64,000 nucleotides of DNA from Labyrinthula sp. Ha (GCA_015227615.1 JAALGZ010000090.1:1-64000); one strand, 5' to 3'; positions 1 to 13,110 are shown, counted from the first letter of the stretch. Made by a program: numbers and translations. The notes: a model not told the origin generated them from the sequence alone.

Positions 1-365
1 CATACTCTTCTAATAATATGTTCAGTAAGCTTTAAAGGTTTTCCATGGTAAAGGGAAACCATTTTAAATAAACTCCGTTTACGATACTAAGCTAAAAGGT
101 GTGAATAATCATAGAAATCTAATTGCAATTAGAGTCATTATATTTTTGTAAGGAACTAAGTTGGATACTTATTCAAGCTTTCCCTAGACGTTGCTCGAAA
201 CTTCACCAAATCTGCAAACTCTCGAGTTGATTACAGATCTAGAACCAAAATATATAATAGCACAAATTAATGCTTAAGTTAGCAGAAACTCTACAAAACC
301 ACTGACCTGCTATATTTTTTGCTTCAATATATCTAAATACAGCTAACCCACAAAGAAGTATTTCT

Positions 366-3300
366 TCAGTAATTGTCACCTAAACTCGAAACCTGCAACT
401 GAGATTCAGCTTTCTTGCAACTACTTAAAGGCGTCAAGGACTTTGGAAACTTGTTGTGATAATTATTCCCTGCTGTATCATTAACTGTAGAAGGCTTCTC
501 ATTTTCAGATCTAGCAAACCGATGGTAAAACGATTTCCCCGATACTTGCGTCTTTGCAACATGTGAAAACAGTTGCTGCGTAGAAAGCGCTTGAGAAGTT
601 GATTTCTTAGTACTTGAACGTAGAAAGTATGAACTCTTTCCAATCTCCTTACTCTGCCGTTCATAACTACTTCCATCATCAAACATTAACTCTTTTGCTT
701 CTCCATTACTCCAAACAAGATATGCAAAAATGCAAACCATTCCAACAATTAAACAAAAATCATTAAATATTTCAAATGTAATGGAAAGCTGGAAAATAAA
801 AATTAAAGGAAAAAAATACATTTTCATTTCGAGAACGTAATCGATCATTTCTTGAAGTATAATTCGCACCAAAATAAATATTCGCAACAGTTATTCCACA
901 TACACAGAGAATTAAAATAATAGCTGCACTTTCAATTGGACGAATTACATCTACTAATTTCTTTTTTTTTGCAGCGTTAGGAGATTTTGTAGAAGAAGAC
1001 ATTTTACTAAAAATCTATTGTAAATAAAAAGAAATACCTTCGATACAATCTATCTAAGACAATAGCTCTTTGAAACAAAAGTATGACATAAAATAAAAGA
1101 CCAGCAACTAATGCAGCAGTTAATGCATATAAATAATAAAAAATATTTGAATATATTTTCCCACCTGTGATAAATTTTGCAAGAGTATACCATAACATAT
1201 TCAAACCAACTGTAAATTGAAATACTCGAATATATAAAACGACTCTTTCTTTCTGGTTTTGTGCTTTTTTTCTTAATACGGCAGATGCAGAAAAAGAAAC
1301 ATAAACCCAGGCGATGGATATTTCTATAAACTGGATCATACATAAAGATTCTTTGATAGCTTGCGAAAATGCAAATGTATCACCTGTAGTTCTAACGTCA
1401 ATATTAATTCTCTCATATATTTCTAGTGCAGCATCATTCAAGAAAGGTGCTGAATTTGAAGGAGCTGGATTTTCATATTCTGTTTGGAGAGTATAATCTA
1501 AATATGTGTAAATTTCATCAAATGGATTATTTTCATAAAATAAATAGTCATTGTCTCGGAAAAAAGTTTCTTGCCTTCCAATATAAGCATTATTTAGGTC
1601 ATCCAAATGTCTAAAGAATTTAATCAAGATTATTCTAGCAGAAGCATAGATCAATAAATTAAGAAAAAAAAGAATAGAAAGAATCCAAGGAACTTTATAT
1701 AAAACTTTCCAAGCAACTTCTAAAAAACTAAAGAAACAAGAAAAAATACTGTTTCTCTGAAAAACCTTTTTGTAATCGTAGATCAAATAACAAGTAATAC
1801 ATAAACAAATAATTCCCATAATAAGAAGTATAATATCAAACACAAGACTTATATCAGCAGTTTGTTCTGCATTATTTATACTGCCAGGAAACTCTTGACA
1901 AATATATCCAACACAACTACAAAATAAAGTTGCTTCATCTACTTTTGCCTCAAAAATATTTTCCTACAATTACAGAAAACATCCAAAATAATACAAAAGG
2001 GAAACCTTCACTTCTACAGAATAAGAATACACCAGTATTACATCCAGCGGCCAAAAGTTCAAAAGGGTTTTCAAAACACTCACTGTATGGATCATTTGGA
2101 TCCACTAGTTGCACAAAATTTGAGGATCTTTCAACAAATCGAGCAGATATAGAAATACTAAAAGAACCAACTATTTGTGAGAACTCTTCCGTGTAATATT
2201 CAGGCTATAAATTATTAATAACAAAATATAATACGTTTGTTGGAAATACTTCTAGAAGAACAGGGGTTCTCGAATTAGATGAAAATGTTAAAGATGTTCC
2301 TGAAAGATTTACCGGGTTCATGACTATAGCTTCATCTTCATGAGAGAACTCGTAGTCAAACTCTGTTTTTAATTGACTTAAGAGTTCAGCAGTTGAAGGA
2401 TTTTCAATCCTTAATGTTAAACTAGGAGGAAAACGAGGAATTAGAACTTCAATATTTTCTTGTCTTAAAGTTCTTGGAATTAATTCCGTAAATTCTTCAA
2501 AAAAAATACTTTCCAGAAAGATTTCGTATTCAAGGTCTTCTTCCAAAGTAATTAAATAAGACTGAGATTTCGCTGCTAATATATCTCCAGTTATTTCAGA
2601 TGTAGTGCTCAAAGATATTTCTGTAGGAGAAATAACTGAATAAAATACTAAGAGATAAAACAGAATAAATACTACAAGTAGCTTCTTGCTCAACTGTATT
2701 TCCTCCATCTTTTATAGCATGTATTTCAAGAATATGATCCCCAGATTCTGTTGCTTGAAATAATAGCCTAGCTGAAAAATCTATTTCTGAACTACCAAAA
2801 TTTGTAGCTAAAACAGTTCCCTAAAAAAATAAACCCTAATAAAAAATATACATCTGGAGCTCGAACGAAAATTCCTGTATTTAATAAATCTTCTAAAGAG
2901 GAATTTTTACTATAAGCAAAAATCTGATAAAACTCTCCTTCAATAAGTGTTGCGCTGCGTCCATTTCTTCCTCTAGAACCATTAAAGTCCAATTGAACAG
3001 AAGTGTTAGTTGGAACAGGATTTGGTTCAATGGGAAGAACTGTAAAAGTAAATAAACCACTTTGTGAAGAAGAAACTGCTGAGATTTGAGCCACATAATT
3101 AAACAGATCCTCTTCCTTTTGTATGTTTAGCACCTGGAAGTTAGTTTGAGAAGAAAATGTACCACAGCTGCAGCAAGTGAGTTTGGTCCCATATCATCTA
3201 CAATACGAATAACTTCATTTGGTCTTTTCCATATTGTAAGTATTGGATCCACTTGAGTTAGTCCATCCTCATCAATAACAGTATCTGCAAATATCGCTTT

Positions 3301-3783
3301 GATTCCAGTTTCAAAGAATTGAAGTTGTAAATCAACTGTTTTTCCTTCTGAGAGAAAGAAAGATTCAAGTATTGTATTTTCCTAAGAATTAGTATTTGAA
3401 TGTAAAATAATACTTGTATAATTTGTAGATTGTTTGAAAACAAATTTTTATCTCCTTTGAGAAACGTGTTTAACTAAAAATAAAGACAAAGACAAGAATA
3501 CTGTTAAAGTTGCCAAAGGAATAAAAATTAAAATAAAAAATAAAAAAGTTTCTCTGCAAGAAAGGCTGTTTACAATTCCTTTTATCTCTATTTTTTCTCT
3601 GTACTTGCCAGAAGTCTGTAAAGATTTAAACGGTGTGGAAGTTGTTGTTTGTGTATCCCCCCAAGTTCTCTTTCCTTTTATTTTATGAAACCTCCTTAAA
3701 ACTTCTTTATTATTTTCTGTATCTGATTCACGAAGTATTCGTCTTTCACTTGAGTTTTTGGAGTTGTTTACTCTTGATTCCAT
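366..3783 (-). CDS. Seven-helix receptor-like membrane protein with large ectodomain, 9 exons
   Basis: I do not recognise this gene as a named family. Nine exons read on the minus strand join in frame: 3783-3466, 3381-3163, 3133-2852, 2820-2673, 2635-2235, 2204-1995, 1963-1038, 1006-820 and 788-366, giving about 1037 residues. The introns are 84, 29, 31, 37, 30, 31, 31 and 31 nt, all GT..AG. Seen: an N-terminal hydrophobic segment near residues 80-104 (signal anchor), an ectodomain of about 480 residues, seven further hydrophobic helices, then a Ser/Thr-rich tail of about 105 residues. Basic loops (DYKKVFQR, LRKKAQNQK, NAAKKKKL) fall on one side, which places the tail in the cytosol, as in a GPCR. 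One ectodomain stretch (APD, then GTVLATNFGSSE across a splice junction) resembles bacterial pre-peptidase C-terminal beta domains. That likeness is inference. Exon 1 and its 84-nt intron are the least certain part. Confidence 0.72.
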
Positions 3784-3794
3784 TCTCGTGTATT

Positions 3795-3850
3795 GAGTTT
3801 ATAACCGTTTAAGAAGTAGTACAACTATTCTTACAAACGGATAAAATTGG
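3795..3850 (-). promoter_or_regulatory. Paired CCGTTT motif upstream of the seven-helix gene
   Basis: On the plus strand this interval reads ACCGTTTAAGAAGTAG near 3805-3820 and, six bases further, the inverted form CTATTCTTACAAACGG near 3825-3840. On the minus strand the second copy reads CCGTTTGTAAGAATAG about 40-60 bp before the start codon at 3783. Similar strings lie before the genes at 19654 and 25160. CCGTT is a typical Myb-type core, but no binding protein is known here. The promoter role is inferred from position and repetition. Confidence 0.4.
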
Positions 3851-6185
3851 AAAGAAAAAGATACAGTTAAAATGTAACTCCGAGATTGGTATTATAATCT
3901 GGAGTGCAATGATAAAATATCGTAAAATGAAGATTTTAGTAAAAGTTACACTTCAACTATTGCAAAATTATCATGACCAGATGGGATATGTACAAAGGTA
4001 GAATGTGGTGTTATTCGGTACTGGAATTACGTTTGATTAACATAACATGTTTTTGTTTTCTTTTGGAATATTATCTATCACCAGAAAGATTGTGAAATTT
4101 ATGTTTGATAATAGTCAAAGAATTACTTCTTCATCTATATAATGTAACTTGATAGGCTTCATGAAGATTTTCTCTTTTCCACAGAATGGTGCAAGCAAAA
4201 TCACTGTTGCATTGTTCGAAGAATATAATCTAAAGACCATGTAAACAATCTGCGTGTTATTTAAAGTACAAGATAGTGTAAGATTTGCAAAGGACTCTGC
4301 GACTAAGATATAGTTATACTTCTACATAAAGATTTGAATTTTCTGTTCTCATAGTTCTTAATCAACAATTAGAAAAATCCTTTGAACATACTGACATGAA
4401 CTTTAATTAATTCATCTTTCAACTTGAACTAAACGAAAGATGAAAACAATGTGAAAACCGGACATTTAATAGTTAAGACCTGTTAAGAGACCAAACGAGT
4501 TGGAAACAAGTCTACCAAAACTGTAATGATGTTCCTAGAGAATAGTTGTTTAATCCAGTTGAACATTAGTAAAGACTAATTTTGAATATATTCTAGTAGT
4601 CTCCTTCAAGCCTCACTTTGTTAAAAAAGTGCAACGAGCTGTAGGCCTTATTACTCGTGCCATGGCACAATCTTGTCCTAACACTTCTGAGATATTACTG
4701 TTAACGTTAATAAATTCTATGAGAACCTTCTTAACATGTTTTGTTATGTATAACTGCTTATTGTGAGTAACGTTATATCTTATTTAATATCATATTTAAT
4801 TTGCACCTAATACGAAATAAGATTTTCCGGTTACGACCAAATTCATAAATCGATTACAACTGGCTTTTTATATACCAAATAAGGGTTCTCAATAATGACG
4901 ACAATGAATACTATATCTATTACAACAACAAGTTAAACATTACTTTGTTCTACTCTGGATGGTCCAATACAATAACTATAGATGGCTGTTTGCTCTTCTG
5001 CTGTAATGATTTAGATTGCAACTTGAGCTTCTTGAGGTAATAGACTGACATCAGGGGTGCACGAAAGAAACATTTTGTGGAGACCTAGGAAAACATTAAT
5101 AAAACTTTGTATAACTCATAGTTAAAGGACCTCTTTTGAATGATCTCTTTACAGTAGCCATAGGAATACTTTGGTTGCACAGATATCCACGCCAGGTGCG
5201 AAGTAGGCTAGAAAGGGTTCCTAACCCACGCTACAGGAAACTTACCTAGTCTAGTTGCCTTCTTCAAGGATACAATAAATAAAACACTTTCCATTACTTG
5301 TATATTAGGTTACAGTTCTTTTAGCTTCCAGCAAGAGCTTCAGTGCTAGATCCATCATTGTAATGAGTTTTATGCTAAATATTTATGATAAGGATTATTG
5401 TTCCTGGTTCATGACAAAAAAACTATATTGAAATTAAAGAAGATATTTTGACTGAAGACAAACGAACAGTCCACTATTTGATTAGTGTGTTGTATGGTTA
5501 TGATTCACAAGCTCAACTATCCTTACTTGTTTCAACTACTTGCTTGAGGCGCAATAGAAGCTTTAATCTATTGAAATTCGTTTTCCTGTAAAAGACTTCT
5601 GTACTTGAAGGGAGTTCTTCAAGTTATAAGTAACACGATACCCTATGATCTCTCTGCGACCAGTGCAATATTTGGGAATCACTAGGTAGGTTTGAAGTTC
5701 CTACTGACTCTTGTGCTAGTAGCCCAAATCTGTAATTGATCACATACTTGCTTTTTGAAAATTAGAGTAGATATTTGAAAACCCTGGCAACGCTCTAGTT
5801 TAGGATTAATAGGGATCTTATATCCAATAACCTAGTTGCTCAATAGATTCAAGCTCCTTCGTTTTCCAATGAAACTTCATATACAAAAATGTCAACTAAA
5901 CATATTAGCTCAAACTGCTTATAATTTTCTTATTTTAATACGTGAAAACATATATTCTCTATAAAGGTTCCTTTAGTCTACTACTGAACTAATGTGTGGT
6001 CTGCATTACAAGTTTCATGAGAGTGTTCTGGCAAACAAAAATATTTATATCTAATATATATTATTAAATAACTGTTGATATTTGTAATATAAATATGTAT
6101 TTGTTACAGCCTTTTTAAAATGAAAAGGGTTTTTCAACTTGCCAATTTAGTCCCAAGAGCAGAGTCAGGATAACGTCTAAAATAA
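3851..6185. other. AT-rich intergenic region, no gene recognised
   Basis: I see no supported gene, RNA gene or complete mobile element here. A short open stretch near 4552-4763 (plus strand) is coding-like but lacks a start codon and matches no family I know. A small hairpin with GGGTTCCTAACCC lies near 5215. It superficially resembles a tRNA T-arm but has no matching tRNA body. Confidence 0.5.
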
Positions 6186-6189
6186 AAAA

Positions 6190-6645
6190 ACAGAGAAACC
6201 TTAATTTTGGAGCTTCTCACCTACTTATGAGTATAATTTTCTTAGCAGAGTGTCGAATCGTTTCATATAATGGCTATTCCGCACCTCGGTTGCAAACATC
6301 GAAGTAACAATATACGTTTCGCTCTTGATGTCATTGCTTTTAAGATGAATTAACAGAGCTGCATCACTCAGCTTTAATTTTAAGAAAGTTTATTCGAAAA
6401 CAATTTTGAAACATAAATTAGCCCCTTGCACTTTATCAACTCTTTTGTTTTCCAGTTACCATATGAAATAAAGTGTTTTTTTTTTGCTTAAGACAAACAC
6501 CATGCCACGTCATCTACCGCATACTTTATAAAGTAGAATTTCCCAAAATATCTAAGAGTAAAGAAAAAACGGTTGTAAACGAAAAGAAAACGTATTCCAG
6601 TTCACATCGCATTTGTATTATATATAACATTTCCAAAGAAACAGA
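6190..6645 (+). repeat. Left copy of an inverted dispersed repeat (about 450 bp)
   Basis: This segment recurs in inverted orientation at about 15640-16120. Diagnostic shared strings include GAGTGTCGAATC, TTTCATATAATGGCT, CCGCACCTCGGTTGCAAAC and CATAAATTAGC(C/T)CCTTG. The match is strongest (about 80 percent by eye) across 6215-6520 and fades toward both ends. No terminal dinucleotides or target duplications stand out. It could be an old non-autonomous transposon, two solo copies of an LTR-like repeat, or the long terminal inverted repeats of a larger decayed element that includes the Roco gene. Confidence 0.75.
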
Positions 6646-6915
6646 CCAACGAAATACTGTTGCTATCATTATAGCTTTTCTTGAATTCGCCAATCTTAGG
6701 TTTTGCTTGACATTTCTACTTCAACTCACCTCCTCTCGTCTTACTCAAACAAGACCAAGAACAGCAATAACTTCCCCCTGCTCTAAGACATATTTGTGGA
6801 TCTCTTTCAGTTGATTTTATTAAAATTATATGAGAACTTTCTTTTTACATGAATATCCTTTTAAGGAGGTGTGGACGAAATATGTTTTTCAATGGTTTGT
6901 TCGACTTAAATTCTA

Positions 6916-9487
6916 ATGTTTAGGAATCCAGCTGTAAAAAAAAATAAAGGTCAACTTGAAAATTTTAAAAATGAAATTAATGCTTTTCTCTTAAAGGAAG
7001 GTATTTATCTGAATAGCAAAACATTGGAGTATATTTTTCTTGTTTATGAGTATAGATTCCAACAATTACCACTTCATATTTTAGATGAGAACTTTGGTTT
7101 AATAGTTGAAAAATTCAAGAATGTAGAAAGTTTCAGGTTAATATTTTTATTTTGTTTACTTTAGACTATTACAATGCTCAATTAACGACAAGAATATGAA
7201 ATGTATTGCTAAGAGCAAACACTTGCTCACTGTAATTTCAATAAAGTTTAGTCTTTTTTTATTAACTAATTGTTTAGTATTTCCTTTTGTCAATTTGAAA
7301 CCAAAAAATATTTATATAAATTTCTCGGAAAACTAAAAAATTTAAAAGGTATTTTTTTTCTAGTATTAATTCAAGGCTTGAGTATTCAAAACAGTTTAGC
7401 TGGTGGACCAGCTGTATTGAAGTTACTTCAATCTGTGGCCAAAGCCAGAGATATCCAAGAACTATTGTACATCTTATTTGCTTTCTAATTATTCAGCATT
7501 GATGAGAAGAATGTACTTCTCCCTAGGAAAGAAACACTTCAAATGACTTTTAAAGTTGTTCCTAATTGGCCAAAGGTAAGAAAATTTGTGTAGAATCTAT
7601 ATTTTTTATTAATGAATAGTTTGCGCCCAGGAATAGCTGTTCTTCAAAAAAATGAACTTCTTCAACTTTACAAACTTATCGAAACTAGAAAATACTTATT
7701 ATTCTTTGACATCTGTAGCGTCTCAGAAATAAGAACGAAACCAATGAAAACACGTCTGAAGCATTTCCTACGAAGTGTTATCTATAAAAGATATACACTT
7801 GGTCTTTTTTTTAATGAAACTCAACTCTTTCTACTCGGTAAATACTTGTTGTAACTGAATCTTAGGTGATGGTCGAGTTGGTAAAACTTCAACAAAAAGA
7901 ACTTTATTTAATAGATCCTTTCTAGCAGATAATTCTTCTACTCTAGTTCTCGATGACACTGATATTTTTGCGATAAATCCCACACATTATAGTTGGACTT
8001 TCCTTACAAAATATGAATTAAGTGTACAAAGAGTGAAAAACAATATACCTTCTAGTTCTACTAGCCCTTGGGATTATAATGAGAAATTGGAGCCATCACT
8101 CAATCTTTCCTTTGTGGATGAGTTAATTGAAAGAACTCTTGCTGATGAATCCTACGTTGAGACGATGATTACAAGTAAACCTGGTTATAATACCCACGAA
8201 ACATATTTCAGAGTTTATGATTTTGGTGGGCAAGAAGTTTTTTCAGCTATACACCCAGTTTTCATGAACACAGGAGCTCTTTATATCATGGTGTTCAAAC
8301 TCTCAGCGATGAAAAATATAGATTTGGAGAGAATGCGATTTTGGTGTGAGAGTGTATTAAGAATAGTTCCTGATGCGTCAATTCTGTTTGTAGGTACATT
8401 TTTGCACAGATATATGAAAAAACATAATGATGAGGATTTAAGGCTCGCAAATGAATTAGTGGAAACTGTTATTCAAAAACTTTCTAGTGTACCAGTAGTT
8501 GTAATGAATCAGGGTCTACTTTTCTTTCCGCTTGAAAACGGCATGGGAAAACAATCAAAACATATTTCCTATATTAGAAAGACTATAACTGGATTTGTGT
8601 CTGGTGAAACAAAGGGTAATGTGAAGTCAAGACCATTTCTTTCTTGCGCTTTTGTTTTATTCTTTGATTATTGTCGAGAACAATCAAATTATATGTCGCT
8701 CAAAGAGTTCAAAAAACAAACGCTTGATTGTAAATTCAAACCTGATTTTACGGAAAAGTATCTCAAAATATTTTCTTCAACCGGATTAATTCTCTATTTC
8801 CCACATTTAAATTTGCAAGATGATCAAAATTTCATATTTTTTTCTGTTTCTTGGCTAGCACAGGCTTTGGGAAGTTTTATTAGAGATCCAACGTTGCATG
8901 AACTGGCGTTTAGAGTAACTAAGAAAAAGTTCCCAATTTATAGAGTTTATGTGGATACAGGAAAAATTCATAGGGACCTTTATAATGTTCTGCTCAAAAA
9001 TTATTCTCAAAGGGAAAAAAATTTTGTACTAAGGTTGGCACTTGAAACATTGATTTTAATTAAATTTGATGTTGATCCTAGTAAAGAAGTTTATATAGTC
9101 CCAGGACTGCTTCCACATGTCAATTCTCAAAATATTAATTTTGTTTGGAGACCTATCGAAGAGCTGATTTTTACTCTTCATTTTAATCTACCCATGAGAT
9201 TAGGCTATTTTGAAAAAGTTATTATCATATTCCTAAGAAATAATGTTTCAGCACAACTGCTAGACCATGTACTATTTTTTGCAGGTTTTGCAAGGGCTTC
9301 TGTTGACATTGAAAGACAAGTTGATTTATATATTTGTTCAGATAGAGATATAGGATTCTGGATTCATGGGCAATATGAAAGAGAATGGTTTAATCAGGTC
9401 CTACTTCACCTTGTAGAAGAGGTTACCGAAGCATTGCACGAAGAAGTTAGTTTGGTTATTTCTAATGAGGAAGGTGTGCCAAGTTAG
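6916..9487 (+). CDS. Roco-family GTPase, LRR-Roc-COR, 7 exons
   Basis: Seven exons (6916-7136, 7165-7245, 7278-7348, 7376-7466, 7497-7575, 7594-7837, 7866-9487) join in frame to about 802 residues. Introns are 28, 32, 27, 30, 18 and 28 nt; the 18-nt one is uncertain. Roco proteins are dimeric GTP-binding signalling proteins. Seen: leucine-rich-repeat-like sequence around residues 100-180, including LKNLKGLSIQNS, which appears only after the 27-nt intron is removed; P-loop GDGRVGKTS at residues 263-271, built across the last splice junction; switch II DFGGQE at 381-386; and a COR-like C-terminal half with FFSVSWLAQALGSFIRDP. The usual G4 motif (GTHxD) appears as GTFLH, so guanine specificity may be weak. 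There is no kinase domain after COR, unlike LRRK-type Rocos. The start is the first ATG in frame with the first splice junction. Confidence 0.85.
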
Positions 9488-12400
9488 TGGACTTTAGCAT
9501 CAGCCTATGATCTCTTGGACACTTTTTCTTAATTTACCTGGAGCTAGGCCTCTATCTATTGAACTCGCCATTGAGTATTAGGCTTTGGACACTGTTAAAC
9601 ATGGTACTTAGATTTGCTTTAGTGCTTCGGGTCACTGTTTCTTCAATGATGTAAGAATGTTATTTGCTCTACCTTATACCATCTGATGCTGAAACTGACT
9701 CGTGAAAAGAATAGGGAAGAGCTCAAAATTTTGAGCTGCTAAGAAATAATAAGTATTTAATATTGGCAACAATAGAAGCCTAGATAACCAGGTGCTAATA
9801 CCTATTTTAAGACGCATAGGAAGAATACTTTCCAGGTGGTTCTGGAAGAGAGAATTCATGCAACTAGGCGAAATCTACCAACCAACCATAATTTCAACAT
9901 AAGTTGGAACCTTCAGGTTTTCTATGCCAATGTCTATTAAGAAATTTATTCCTAGAAAACTAAGCTTATTTCGTTGAGCAACATTACACAAAACCTGGAT
10001 TGACTGATTTCAAACTCCAATGTATCGGTTCATCACATAAGCCAGGTACCCTGGCTTTATTGCGATAGAATCTCATCAACAAATGATTTATCTAAGCCTC
10101 TACCAATTCTTTTGTTGGTTTAACAAACTTGATTTTAAGCCGAAATATTTGAGGTTAACATCATTTCCACAACGTGTGTCGAATACATTTCAATGGAATA
10201 TGAAAAATTTTGAAGGATTATTGTGCTCGGGATGAACTTTCAAATAGTCAAATACTCGAAAGTGAGGCGAACATACCAACAAAAACGTCAGGCGTCTATA
10301 CTGAAGTTAATCAGGCACTTAGGATGTTTATCAAAAGCCTAATACTCGTGTGAGGCACATGGAAGAACGGAAATCGAGTTCCTCGAACTTAAAAAATATC
10401 TAAATATACGGATTCATGCTTTCCCAACGCAATTTACTCATATCAAGTCTCATCTTATTCTTTTGCTTAATCTTGCTGGTAGTTATGCTTTTTTCATGGT
10501 CGGTCTGTCTTAAATAATGTCGAAAGATTGATTATGCTTTAATTTTCACAAACATATATCCAATATTAACATTATAGTATTTTCTACTGTCATGATAAAT
10601 GATAACCGAGAAATCTGCATAAAGAAAAATCACTTGGAAGCAATCATTATGTACGAGAGCATGGAAAATGGTGTGGAAATAGACCCGTTTGAGGGTCAAC
10701 ATAAGTAGTATTATAACAAAAATACAGAATATATGTACTTTTCATATATGACCGAAAGTTTGGATACTTTCTGAGTGAAACCAGCATTAGAACATATAAT
10801 AACTTTTGAAGGATAGGTTCACCATGGCTTAGCCTAAGAGAGAATTGCTCTAGCCACATTGCATTCACCAAATGCGACGAAATTGTAACCAATATGTTCA
10901 TGAAATCCTTGGGAATTCATTTACTTTGTAGCACTGGAAAGTTAGTGGGAAGTATAAACTGCTGCCCAATTGACTATCTTTTTTTATTAGAAAGCGGAAA
11001 CCTCATTGAAACGCAATCTTTTCGAAATATTTCTTGATGACGATGTGCACATCAACATGAGGCATAGCTTAAAACCCTTTAAGTTTGTGGTTAAAGATGA
11101 GCCAATAGTATCTGAATAATCGGTTCAGGAAATCCTTAAAAAAGATTTTCACCTTAGATGTCTTCTCAATGTCTTGTTATAACCCGACAGGTGAGGAAAT
11201 AGCCATTGCTGTCATTCAACGTGTGAATTTGTACTTCCTATTGATGAAGATAGTATTCTAAGTTCTATCTTATTAAATTCTAGAACACATAAAATAAATT
11301 GATTCAATATTAAAATAGTCTCAGAATAGTTTTATGCACGGTGAGAATGCACGGCAAGATTTTTGATTAATTGAATCTTTTAATTCACTTCAATTCTAAA
11401 TTCAAGCAGATGTAAATGAAAAAGAAATATATGTTACAATCTTGGATCTTTCTTCCATGCTTATATGTGAAATTATTATATAAGCCTTGAATTTAGGTTT
11501 CTGGATTTACTTTGCAGATGCTAAGTGAAGTAAGCATACAATGTAATACCCTTTATTTTGGAACCCCGCTTTATCATTATGATAATATGTGCAAGTAGAT
11601 ATGTTTTTAGAAAGTTTCCCAGCTCCAAAAAGCTAAGAATTTAACTTATATATTATGGGGTTGAAGTAACAGTTCTTGGTACAGAAAGACTTTCACAATA
11701 TCTTCATCCTTTACCATATGTCGTAGTGCCTACACACCTGCACTGATAAAATTACACATGCCATATTACAGAGCATATACTCTCTTGAGAAGTTTACTCA
11801 TGTAGAAAATTCTCAACTGAGCTATCGAGAGCATGATGGTGATATTTAAGGTCTAGAATTAGTGCTTTTAGTTCCAAATTTTATTTAATTTTAGTTGTAA
11901 TTAAATTGTGATCAGAAAGATATCCAAGATGCGTCTGGGTGAAGGCTTCTGGTACCTGTTATCTTTTTTGGTTTACAAGCCGCGTGAGGATGATATCTAT
12001 AATATATATATATATTGGTCAATATCATATAATGATACAAGAGCCTAAGAATGATGTAAAAACTTTGTGTCTTCATTCATTGCGAAAAGTAAATAGTTCA
12101 AAGAACCTGTAGATATTTTTATCCTACTTTATTCGAAAGTGTATAGCAATAGGCACCAATGTTATCAATGAAACTAAGGGTTTCGAAAACCAAAGGTATC
12201 AATTTCAAGGAAAGTGGAAATAGCGTTATGCATGACACCTAATACTATGAAGTTACTATTATGAAATATCCAGTAGAAATGATTTTGAAAAGGTCTAGGG
12301 CAAACTATAGGTACATGTAGCGCCCTTTTTGTAGATTTCAAATAGTGGAGAATTAGCTTAGAATGCCTTAAGGTTCTATTTCAAATAGTGTACTTCATCT

Positions 12401-12600
12401 TATTTGACATTTTTTCTTTCTTTATAGTTTCTTAAAAAACGTTTCTGAATCCCAGTTAAGTACAGTGCAACCTTTCCACATCTCTGGTGATGTTCTAAAT
12501 TATTTCACCTAATCTGCATATAGCACGAGTTCATCACAGTTTAGCCCTAACTCCTGGTCATCGATAAGATTAGATTTTACTATAATTCTCTTATTAATTT
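9488..12600. other. AT-rich intergenic region, no gene recognised
   Basis: About 3.1 kb downstream of the Roco gene without a supported gene. The open frames on either strand are short and lack recognisable motifs or paired short-intron splice sites that would join them. A TA dinucleotide run lies near 12000-12015. Confidence 0.5.
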
Positions 12601-12639
12601 TGTCTATACATTTATCTAGTAACTAGGAATTATATTTTA

Positions 12640-13110
12640 TTGAAATTACTAGTAATTCATTGGTATTTGCTTTGATTCTGATTATCAGTAAAAGAGTTGG
12701 GATCTTAACTTTTATCAACTGATTCTAATTTTGTTCTGATTATCAATAATAAGTCGGGTCCTATAACCTTAGAATGTACAGTCCAAGAAACATTTATATT
12801 TTTTACACACTACAATAAAATCCACAGAAAAAAGCTGTATGACCCGGGAATAATCAGGTAAGAGGATACAGTAGGGTTTTATGCCTCGTATTTTGAAGAT
12901 CTCAATATGGTAGCAAAATGAAATGTAGATTCTTGACCGCTTGATTCAAGACTATGGAGTCCAATTTATTGTTGATAATCAATTGATTATATATAATCAA
13001 TCAAAATGATTGGGCAATTACCATAATCACTTAATAACAAAAATACTGGAAACTTCATTTTGATTAATTATCAATAAATCATATCGGATCAATACCGATA
13101 AGTTATTTTG
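12640..13110. repeat. Degenerate dispersed repeat rich in TTGATTATCA
   Basis: The interval contains many variants of TTGAT(A/T)ATCAA. The part at 12960-13110 aligns at roughly 70 percent by eye with 35355-35500 (GATAATCAATTGATTAT against GATAGTCAACTGATTAT, then ATGATTGGGCAATTACCATAATC against a matching stretch). Related short strings occur near 24085 and 31500-31600. It is probably a decayed non-coding repeat. I cannot tell its class. Confidence 0.45.

Noticed and set aside
366-3783. HAP2/GCS1-type fusogen for the membrane gene
   Set aside because: HAP2 has a single C-terminal membrane span; this protein has seven helices after the ectodomain.
5165-5235. tRNA-like hairpin GGGTTCCTAACCC
   Set aside because: No A box, no acceptor stem, and the B-box position 7 is not A.
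7612-7854. Stand-alone small gene beginning at 7612
   Set aside because: The frame is an internal part of the Roco gene; joining it across the 28-nt intron to GDGRVGKTS explains it better.
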